Source of the DNA: JAUVZF01 sp035529015
GTDB lineage: Bacteria > Planctomycetota > Phycisphaerae > FEN-1346
Length of the DNA: 11,887 bases
Assembly (NCBI GenBank): GCA_035529015.1
Contig: DATKXP010000480.1
Span: 1 to 11,887 of the forward strand
Direction of reading: 5' to 3'
Part shown: positions 1-5,801 of the stretch, piece by piece
How the letters are laid out: each line of letters begins with the position of its first letter
Position numbering within the stretch: position 1 is the stretch's first letter
Made by a program: the position numbers and the translations under genes
Notes under the pieces: model-generated
Databases searched by the model: none
Seen by the model: the letters and a program-made list of their open reading frames with translations, nothing else
Told to the model about the DNA's origin: nothing

Positions 1-4
1 AGGG

Positions 5-892
5 CTAGGCTTGCCCCTTGGCGTAGAGGGCGAGGGCCGCGATGCGGGCCGCAAGCCGGGCGGCGGCGAAGTCGCTCGCCAAGTCGCCCGAGGGCGCCAG
101 TTCCACCACGTCGGCGCCCACCACGCGGCGATGCCGGAAAAGCGCGTCCAGCAGCCGCATCGTCTGCCACCACCCGAGGCCGCCGGGCTCGGGCGTACCG
201 GTCGTCCGGACCACCGACGGATCGAGGCCGTCCACATCGACCGTCAGGTAGACGCTCCCCTCGAGGGCCCCGACGGCGGCGTCGATCCACTCCTGGCCGG
301 CGGCACAGTCGCGGGCCCAGAAAACGGGGAGGTCCCGGTCGCGGGCGAACTCGACCTCCTCACGGCAGGCGTTCCGGATGCCCACGTGGACGGTCCGGTG
401 ACCGTCCTCGACGCACCGCCGCATGACGCACGCGTGGCTGTACGGCGTGCCGTCGTACTCGGACCGCAGATCCAGGTGGGCGTCGATCTGGAGGATGCTC
501 AAGGGCCCGCGCTGCTCGGCGACGGCGCGGACCAGGCCGAGCGTCACGGTGTGTTCGCCCCCGAGGCCGAGCACCCATTTGCCGTCGGCGGCCACCTGTG
601 CCGCCGCTCGCCGGATGCACTCGGTCAGGTCGGCGTGTGACGGGCCGTCGAGCGGCGGCGGCGGTGCCGTGTGAATCAGGGCGGACATCAGGTCCACGTC
701 GAGGTCCGGCTCGTAGGTCTCGACCTGCCGGCTGGCGTCGAGGATGGCGGCCGGACCGTCGCCGGTGCCCGTGCCGTACGTCGTGGTGACCTCCAGCGGG
801 AGGGGCAGGACCACGAGGCGGGCGGCCTCGTAGCCGGACGTCTCGTCGGGCAGGCCCAGGAAGGTCGGGGGCACGGACCGCGGGTCGGCCAT
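5..892 (-). CDS. speB: Agmatinase / ureohydrolase family protein
   Basis: A 295-residue member of the arginase/agmatinase (ureohydrolase) superfamily. It is predicted to hydrolyse agmatine to putrescine and urea in the cytoplasm. The binuclear Mn signature is complete: GGEH (H114), DAHLD (D137, H139, D141), VDVDGLDP (D219, D221) and a late VVELAP (E264); SHA near residue 153 matches the conserved active-site His region. Length is normal for the family. The open frame runs further upstream to 1348, but that part overlaps pdaD in another frame. The ATG at 890-892 has a GAGGAAG ribosome site 8 nt upstream and leaves a 29-nt gap to pdaD. Agmatinase is preferred over arginase, guanidinobutyrase or formimidoylglutamase because an arginine decarboxylase gene lies directly upstream; that choice is inference. 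The stop is TAG. Confidence 0.9.
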   Translation of the reverse strand: MADPRSVPPTFLGLPDETSGYEAARLVVLPLPLEVTTTYGTGTGDGPAAILDASRQVETYEPDLDVDLMSALIHTAPPPPLDGPSHADLTECIRRAAAQVAADGKWVLGLGGEHTVTLGLVRAVAEQRGPLSILQIDAHLDLRSEYDGTPYSHACVMRRCVEDGHRTVHVGIRNACREEVEFARDRDLPVFWARDCAAGQEWIDAAVGALEGSVYLTVDVDGLDPSVVRTTGTPEPGGLGWWQTMRLLDALFRHRRVVGADVVELAPSGDLASDFAAARLAARIAALALYAKGQA

Positions 893-921
893 GGTCGGTT
901 CTTCCTCAGGCGGCGCCCCGC

Positions 922-1485
922 CTACGCGATCTCGACAGGCGTATGGCCGACGAAAACAGCGCACGCGACGCAGGTCGTCCAGAGCCCGTCCTTGTTGCAC
1001 CGGGCGCTCTGAGTCACGTTCTGGCTCCGGACGATCTTGCCGCTCATGCGGTAGATCTCCTTGCGCTCGTCGTAAGCGCTTTCCGGGTCGAACTCCAGGC
1101 CGAGGGTCGTCGCGAGCATGGTGGCGGCGAGGTCCTCGGCGTAGTCGCCGGCCTTCTCGTCGGTCTCGCCGAAACTGTGGTGTTCGCTCAGATACCCGTA
1201 CTGATTGCCGTCGGCGGGGACGGCCAGGCCGATGGAGGCGGCCATTTGCCTGCCGGGCTCGTTGGTGGCGGCATCGGCCATCACACAGAAGACGATCTGG
1301 CCGGGCCGCAGCCGATCCAGGCCGCGCCGGCGGGTGATGAACTTGCACCCGGGCGGAAAGATGCTCGAGACGCGCACGAGGTTGAACTTCTCGATGCCGG
1401 CGCTGCGCAGGGCCGCCTCGAAACTCGCAAGTTTCTCGCGGTGGACACCGACGCCCTTCGTGAAGAAAACGTATTTCGGTACCAT
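922..1485 (-). CDS. pdaD: Pyruvoyl-dependent arginine decarboxylase
   Basis: A 187-residue PvlArgDC family protein, predicted to decarboxylate arginine to agmatine without PLP. The self-cleavage motif VSSIFPP is at residues 39-45. By analogy with the Methanocaldococcus jannaschii enzyme, the chain should break between S40 and S41, with S41 becoming the pyruvoyl group on the alpha chain. The conserved GYLSEHH stretch (97-103) holds the likely acidic catalytic residue E101, and ATNEPG (73-78) is also typical. The ATG at 1483-1485 is chosen over the longer frame to 1566 because it has a near-perfect AAGGAGG ribosome site 4 nt upstream and begins with the family start MVPKYVFFTKG. speB follows 29 nt downstream, so this is a complete arginine-to-putrescine module. 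This fold is best known from archaea and chlamydiae and occurs in scattered bacterial phyla. Confidence 0.93.
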   Translation of the reverse strand: MVPKYVFFTKGVGVHREKLASFEAALRSAGIEKFNLVRVSSIFPPGCKFITRRRGLDRLRPGQIVFCVMADAATNEPGRQMAASIGLAVPADGNQYGYLSEHHSFGETDEKAGDYAEDLAATMLATTLGLEFDPESAYDERKEIYRMSGKIVRSQNVTQSARCNKDGLWTTCVACAVFVGHTPVEIA

Positions 1486-1635
1486 CGGCCCTCCTTCATC
1501 GCCGTGCCACGGAAGCGGCGTTTGGTAGTAGACCGTGCGGCGTTTTTGTGCCCGGTTGCTTCTCATCGGACTCGCGCCAGCCGACGGGCTGAATCCTCCC
1601 TGAGCCTTTCCGTATTGTGCGCCGTGAGACGCCTT

Positions 1636-2232
1636 CTACAAGAGTTTTCCGAGTCGGCCCCGCATGGCCTCCAGGGCGCGGGCGCGGTGACTCAGGCGGT
1701 TCTTCATCCCGGGCGCCAGTTCGGCCATCGTCCGCCCGACTTCGGGCAGGTAAAAGTGTGGATCATAGCCGAAACCGTTCGACCCCGCCGGTGGGTCGGC
1801 GATGCGGCCCTCGCAAACGCCTTCGGTTACCGCAAGGACGCGATCCGGCGTCGCCAGAGCCATGACGCATCGAAAACGGGCCGTCCACGCCTGGCGAGGG
1901 TGCTCGGCCAGGGCCCGCATGAGCGTCTCGTTGTTGAGGCGGTCGTTGCCGTCCTGGCCGCCCCATCGGCTGGACCGGACGCCGGGCCGGCCGTCGAGCA
2001 CGTCCACTTCCAGGCCGGAGTCGTCGGCCAGGGCCCACTCGCCGGTGGCCCGTGCGTAGCCGAGCGCCTTGGCCCGCGCGTTGTCCTCGAAGGTCTCGCC
2101 CGTCTCGGGGACCGGCGGCACGCCGGCGAAGTCGTCGAGGGATTTCGTCCGGACGCCGAGCGGTTCGAGGATGGCGGCAATCTCCTCGAGTTTCTTGGGG
2201 TTGCGCGTGGCGATGACGAGCGTGCGGGGCAT
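1636..2232 (-). CDS. rdgB: Non-canonical purine NTP pyrophosphatase (RdgB/HAM1)
   Basis: A 198-residue protein of the ITPase/HAM1 family. It hydrolyses dITP, ITP and XTP to monophosphates and pyrophosphate, keeping deaminated purines out of DNA and RNA. Visible motifs: N-terminal ATRNPKKLEEI (8-18) for nucleotide and phosphate binding; ADDSGLEVDVLDGRPGV (69-85) with D71 the expected catalytic base; AGSNGFGYDP (149-158) and SHRARA (181-186), which contact the base and phosphates. Length is normal. The start gives the family beginning MPRTLVIATRNPKK, but the ribosome site upstream is weak (AAAGAA, about 10 nt away). It lies two genes downstream of rph; rph and rdgB are neighbours in many bacteria. 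Upstream sits a pair of inverted palindromes (2277-2362). Confidence 0.95.
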   Translation of the reverse strand: MPRTLVIATRNPKKLEEIAAILEPLGVRTKSLDDFAGVPPVPETGETFEDNARAKALGYARATGEWALADDSGLEVDVLDGRPGVRSSRWGGQDGNDRLNNETLMRALAEHPRQAWTARFRCVMALATPDRVLAVTEGVCEGRIADPPAGSNGFGYDPHFYLPEVGRTMAELAPGMKNRLSHRARALEAMRGRLGKLL

Positions 2233-2276
2233 AGCGGCGGTTCTTTCGTGACGTGCCCGAGCAGCAGCGCTTGCCG

Positions 2277-2362
2277 CCGAGCCCGCCGCGGCAGCGGCGG
2301 GTTACCTTCATCTACATCATGCGTCTCGAGCACGTGACCCGCGGCTTGCGCCGCGGGCTCGG
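2277..2362. repeat. Inverted pair of CTCG-tailed palindromes (pair 1)
   Basis: Two hairpins in opposite orientation lie in the 182-nt gap between the lipoprotein gene and rdgB. The left copy (2277-2301) reads on the minus strand as stem CCCGCCGC, loop TGCC, stem GCGGCGGG, tail CTCGG. The right copy (2338-2362) reads on the plus strand as stem CCCGCGGC, loop TTGC, stem GCCGCGGG, tail CTCGG. The stems differ by one compensatory base-pair swap. A 36-nt spacer lies between them and begins TTACCTTCATC. The layout matches that of pair 2 and resembles REP doublets (BIME/REPIN type). Confidence 0.75.
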
Positions 2363-2414
2363 GGTTGTGAGGTTCGCGCGGCAGGGACGGAGACCCGCCG
2401 CGCCCCACCCAACC

Positions 2415-3575
2415 CTAAAACGCTGTGACCGAGCCGATGACAAGCACGTCGAGCGCCTCGAATCCTTTGACCGGCCGCGGATCGCGGAGCACGGCGTCGG
2501 GCGCGAGGCCCGCCGCATCGAGCATCTGAAGGGTACCCTCGTGGCTGAACAGTCGGATCTTTCGGGCGCCGGCAGCCCGGAGGGCGGCGCCCAGCGCCTC
2601 GAGCCCCACGGCATCCAGCCGCTCGCCGGCCGTTTCCGGATCACCCGCCAGAACGCCGACCACGCCGACGCGGGGGATCGTGTCGCCCGGCAGGGCGGTC
2701 ATCAGTTGCTTGACCAGCGCGCCGACGAGCGTCGGCAGTTGGCCCTTGCCCTGCGCGACGCCGGAGGCCCGCATCCGGCCCTCGGCCAGACCCGTCGTGG
2801 TGTCCACAAACGAGATGGTGACCCGGTAGAGCGACTTGGGTCGAGCGATGGCGGGCCCGGCGGGGTCCTTACCCGGCACCTTGACCAGTTGCGTCGGCAC
2901 GTGCGCTTCGGGCGGGGTCTCCTGCCCTTCGAGGCGCATGCGCGGGAACGTCTTGATGAGGGCCAGGACCTTGGGGTCCACGATCTTCGGTTTGGCGTTC
3001 GGCCTGCCGACCTTGCCGGGGTCGTCGAAGATGCCCATCCCGAACGCGCCCAGGGTGACCATGCTGAGGCGCGGTCCGTGATAGGCATAGGCCTCGTAGC
3101 CGCGCGACCGCAGGCTGTCGGCATAGCGCTGGGCGGCGGCCACGCGGCCGGGAGCCTCCCAACTGCCGACGTGGAGCGTGAACAGACCGTCGGCCTCCTC
3201 GAGCGGCCAGGGATTCTTCGGCAACGGTTCCGGCACCGGCACCAACAGGACCCCGGCGAAGGGATACTGGCCCTGGGGGTCGCGGATGACCCGGACCCGC
3301 TTGAGCATCCGGTCGGCGTCATCGTCCTTCCAGGAGCCGTATCGGCCGACACAGACGCTGGCGTGCTCGTGGCCGTTGACCGTGAAGACGTCGGGGAGGC
3401 CCTGGGCCGTGAGTTCCCTGACGAGTCGCTGGGCACTGGCGGCGGCCTCGGGCCCCTTGTACTCGACCAGCAGGACGGTGAGTTTGCGTTGCTCGGTACC
3501 CGGCCTGCATCCGGCTGCCAGGACAGCGAGCGCGGCGAGGGCGACGGCGTGCCGGCATGTCGCGCATCGGTTCAT
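2415..3575 (-). CDS. Putative lipoprotein with SPOR-like segments
   Basis: A 386-residue predicted lipoprotein of unknown function. The start at 3573-3575 is chosen over the longer frame to 3647 because it has a GGAGGA ribosome site 5 nt upstream and yields a clean lipoprotein signal: MNRCATCRH, a hydrophobic stretch, then lipobox LAAGC with C23 as the lipidated residue. Residues about 131-178 (FTLHVGSWEAPGR to VTLGAFG) look like a SPOR peptidoglycan-binding repeat. Residues about 31-98 (TVLLVEYKGPEAA to VCVGRYGSW) look like a second, more diverged copy. The C-terminal 140 residues (YRVTISFVDTTTG to LDVLVIGSVTAF) faintly resemble the alpha/beta fold of CsgG/LpoB/TolB-N proteins that recruit envelope machinery. 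These assignments are by eye. The protein should be anchored in the cell envelope facing the periplasm. It sits between rph and rdgB and may be co-transcribed with rph (81-nt gap). Confidence 0.7.
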   Translation of the reverse strand: MNRCATCRHAVALAALAVLAAGCRPGTEQRKLTVLLVEYKGPEAAASAQRLVRELTAQGLPDVFTVNGHEHASVCVGRYGSWKDDDADRMLKRVRVIRDPQGQYPFAGVLLVPVPEPLPKNPWPLEEADGLFTLHVGSWEAPGRVAAAQRYADSLRSRGYEAYAYHGPRLSMVTLGAFGMGIFDDPGKVGRPNAKPKIVDPKVLALIKTFPRMRLEGQETPPEAHVPTQLVKVPGKDPAGPAIARPKSLYRVTISFVDTTTGLAEGRMRASGVAQGKGQLPTLVGALVKQLMTALPGDTIPRVGVVGVLAGDPETAGERLDAVGLEALGAALRAAGARKIRLFSHEGTLQMLDAAGLAPDAVLRDPRPVKGFEALDVLVIGSVTAF

Positions 3576-3613
3576 GCGTATCCTCCGCGGCCGAACGCGC
3601 CGCGTCCGCCGCC

Positions 3614-3628
3614 GCGGGCGTTGCCCGC
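3614..3628. repeat. GC hairpin between rph and lipoprotein gene
   Basis: A perfect 6-bp inverted repeat, GCGGGC and GCCCGC, separated by GTT, in the 81-nt rph to lipoprotein gap. There is no T tract on either side, so it is not a standard intrinsic terminator. It could stabilise an mRNA end or be another short repeat copy. Confidence 0.5.
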
Positions 3629-3656
3629 TATGGCGGATCTTCGACAAGCGCGGCGG

Positions 3657-4385
3657 CTAACCGTTCTCTTTTACCGCGCGGACCTGCTTCCTGGCCAGTC
3701 TTTCACAGCCGCTCTGCGCCAGGCGAAGCAGCCGCCCGAGGTCCGACCGGCGAAACGTCGCCTCCTCGCCCGACACCTGGACCTCGATCAGCCGCCCGTC
3801 GGGCGTCATGACGACGTTCATATCCACGTCGGCGTCGCTGTCCTCGCGGTAGTCGAGGTCCAGCAGCGCCTGTCCGCCGACGATGCCGCAACTCGTGGCC
3901 ACGACCTGTTCGACGAGGGGGTCGGGCCCGTCCGGCAGGCGGCCGTCCTTGCGGGCCTTCGCGACGGCCCGGGCCAGGGCGACCCAGCCCCCCGTGATGG
4001 CCGCCGTGCGGGTGCCGCCGTCGGCTTCCAGGACGTCGCAATCGACCGTGATGGTGTTCTCGCCGAGTGCTTCGAGGTTCATTCCGGCTCGCAGGGCGCG
4101 GCCGATGAGTCGCTGGATTTCGGTCCCGCGGGAGTTGACCCGGCCGGGACCCGGGCGCCGGTTGCGGGTGCCCGTGGACGCCGGCAACATGCCGTACTCG
4201 GCGGTGACCCATCCCTTGCCGGCGCCTCTGCGCCACGACGGCACGTTCTTCTCGACGGTGGCCGTGCAGACGAGGCGTGTGCGGCCGATCTCGATGAGGA
4301 CCGACCCGTCGGCCGAGCGGATGAAGCCGGGCGTGATCGTGACGGGCCGGAGCCGGTCGGCAGGCCGTTTGGCGGCTTGCGTCAT
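3657..4385 (-). CDS. rph: Ribonuclease PH
   Basis: A 242-residue RNase PH, a phosphorolytic 3'-5' exoribonuclease that trims tRNA 3' ends and helps degrade structured RNA, working as a hexamer in the cytoplasm. Motifs: GKGWVTAEYGMLPAST (57-71); SRGTEIQRLIGRALRA (85-100) with R86 the phosphate-binding arginine; GGTRTAAITGG (123-133) with R126 next to the phosphate; and DYREDSDADVDMNVVMT (178-194) with D182 and D188 as the expected metal-binding catalytic aspartates. Length matches the family. The ATG at 4383-4385 was chosen over the frame to 4454 because GAGG lies 7 nt upstream and the N-terminus then aligns with the family. The stop is TAG. The 154-nt gap from argD holds a paired palindrome (4421-4513). 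Confidence 0.95.
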   Translation of the reverse strand: MTQAAKRPADRLRPVTITPGFIRSADGSVLIEIGRTRLVCTATVEKNVPSWRRGAGKGWVTAEYGMLPASTGTRNRRPGPGRVNSRGTEIQRLIGRALRAGMNLEALGENTITVDCDVLEADGGTRTAAITGGWVALARAVAKARKDGRLPDGPDPLVEQVVATSCGIVGGQALLDLDYREDSDADVDMNVVMTPDGRLIEVQVSGEEATFRRSDLGRLLRLAQSGCERLARKQVRAVKENG

Positions 4386-4420
4386 CGCGTGACCTCGCTG
4401 CGTTAGGGCGATTGCGCGTT

Positions 4421-4513
4421 CGAGCCGGGAGCGGAAGCTCCCGGTCACGTTCATCGGCCGTGGTCCGTGCCACGGCAGAGGAGCGTACCCCGCCGCTTCC
4501 GCGGCGGGCTCGG
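4421..4513. repeat. Inverted pair of CTCG-tailed palindromes (pair 2)
   Basis: Two hairpins in opposite orientation lie between argD and rph. The left copy (4421-4444) reads on the minus strand as stem CCGGGAGC, loop TTCC, stem GCTCCCGG, tail CTCG. The right copy (4489-4513) reads on the plus strand as stem CCCGCCGC, loop TTCC, stem GCGGCGGG, tail CTCGG. Both stems are perfect 8-bp helices although their sequences differ. The 44-nt spacer begins TCACGTTCATC, matching the pair 1 spacer at 9 of 11 positions, and contains a further palindrome (CCGTGG/CCACGG, 4458-4475). Same left-minus, right-plus arrangement as pair 1. Confidence 0.75.
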
Positions 4514-4539
4514 TTAAGCAGGCGTTTGCGTGCTCGGCG

Positions 4540-5757
4540 CTAGTTGCCCTGCGCCTGCCATTCGTCCATGGCCTCGCGCAGAACGGTGAGGCCCTCGTCC
4601 AACTGCTCGCGCGTGATGTTCAGCGGCGGCATGATCCGAAGGACCGTGTCGTGCGTACAGTTGACGTGGAGGCCCTTGTCGAGGCACTTGGCCACCAGGT
4701 CGGCACCGTTCTGCGCGAGATCCACGCCGACCATCAGACCCGTGCCGCGCACCTCGGCAATGAGCGTCGTCTCCTGCTTCAGTTCCAACAGTTTCTGCCG
4801 CAGGTAGGCACCCATCTGGTTGGCGTTTTCGAGCAGGTTCTCATCGCGGATGATCTCGAAGACGGCGCAGCCTGCGGCGGCGGCCAGGGGGTTTCCGCCG
4901 AAGGTGGCGGCGTGCGTGCCGGGCACCAGGCTGGCGGCCACGTCGGGTTTGGCACACATGCCGCCGATGGCCGTGCCCCCCGCCAATTGCTTGGCCATGG
5001 TCATGATGTCGGGGACCACGTCCACCGTCTGATACGCCCACCACGTTCCGCAGCGTCCGACGCCGGTCTGGACCTCGTCGAAGACGAGCATCATGCCGCG
5101 CTGGTCGCACAGGTCGCGGAGGGCCTTGAGCCATTCGGTGTCGGCAAGGTTGACGCCGCCCTCCCCCTGGATCGGTTCGACCAGGATGGCGCAGGTCTCC
5201 TCGTCAACGAGTGCCTCGACGGCCTCCAGGTCGTTGAGCGGCGCGTAGACGAAGCCCGGCACGAGCGGCTGGAACCCCTGATGATACTTCGGCTGGGCCG
5301 TTGCCGTGACGGAGGCAAAGGTGCGGCCGTGGAAACTGTTCTCGAAGGAGATGATCTTGTACTTGCCGGGGGCCGTGTGGATGCGCGCCAGTTTGATGGC
5401 GGCTTCGTTCGCCTCGGTCCCGGAGTTGCAGAAGAACGTCTTGCCGCCGAACCCCGTCTCGGCGATCCACTGGGCGAGGCGTCCCTGCGGCTCGGTGTAC
5501 CACGTGTTCGGCATGTAGATGAGCCGGCCGGCCTGCTCGCGGATGGCTTCGACCAGACGCGGATGACAATGGCCCACACCCGTCACCGCCCAGCCGCTGA
5601 ACAGGTCGAGGTATCGCTTGCCGTCGGCGTCCCAGACGTACGGCCCCTCGCCGCGCACCGCCACAATGGGCAGCCGCGTGTAGTTGCCGATGACGTACCG
5701 GCCGAAGCGGTCGATGGTTTCCTGGGTTCGTGAAACGGTTTGTGGTTCGTCGGTCAT
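4540..5757 (-). CDS. argD: Acetylornithine aminotransferase (class III PLP)
   Basis: A 405-residue class III PLP-dependent aminotransferase, most likely N-acetylornithine aminotransferase of arginine biosynthesis (N-acetylglutamate semialdehyde plus glutamate to N-acetylornithine plus 2-oxoglutarate). Motifs: SGWAVTGVGHCHP (54-66), NSGTEANEAAIKLAR (111-125), FHGRT (142-146), VEPIQGEGG (193-201), FDEVQTGVGR (226-235) with D227 on the PLP ring nitrogen, Schiff-base lysine K256 in MAKQLAGGTAIGG, TFGGNP (285-290) and R374 near the substrate carboxylate. The segment after K256 (QLAGGTAIGG) departs slightly from the usual glycine/proline-rich form. Succinylornithine or other omega-aminotransferase activity cannot be excluded. 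The ATG at 5755-5757 has AAGGAG 6 nt upstream; the frame extending to 6306 overlaps ileS and is rejected. It starts 44 nt after ileS and is probably co-transcribed. The stop is TAG. Confidence 0.88.
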   Translation of the reverse strand: MTDEPQTVSRTQETIDRFGRYVIGNYTRLPIVAVRGEGPYVWDADGKRYLDLFSGWAVTGVGHCHPRLVEAIREQAGRLIYMPNTWYTEPQGRLAQWIAETGFGGKTFFCNSGTEANEAAIKLARIHTAPGKYKIISFENSFHGRTFASVTATAQPKYHQGFQPLVPGFVYAPLNDLEAVEALVDEETCAILVEPIQGEGGVNLADTEWLKALRDLCDQRGMMLVFDEVQTGVGRCGTWWAYQTVDVVPDIMTMAKQLAGGTAIGGMCAKPDVAASLVPGTHAATFGGNPLAAAAGCAVFEIIRDENLLENANQMGAYLRQKLLELKQETTLIAEVRGTGLMVGVDLAQNGADLVAKCLDKGLHVNCTHDTVLRIMPPLNITREQLDEGLTVLREAMDEWQAQGN

Positions 5758-5801
5758 GCGACACTCCTTCAACGCGGCGGGCCCGGCTGCGCCGTCGGTT
5801 G

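Noticed and set aside
893..1348. N-terminal extension of the speB frame
   Set aside because: It overlaps pdaD in another frame and is Arg-rich nonsense; the ATG at 890-892 has a good ribosome site.
2253..4406. 717-codon open frame on the plus strand
   Set aside because: It covers rph and the lipoprotein gene in antisense, crosses the intergenic palindromes and has no recognisable domain.
4421..4513. Intrinsic terminator after argD
   Set aside because: The stems are strong but no T tract follows on the minus strand; the paired inverted layout fits a repeat element better.
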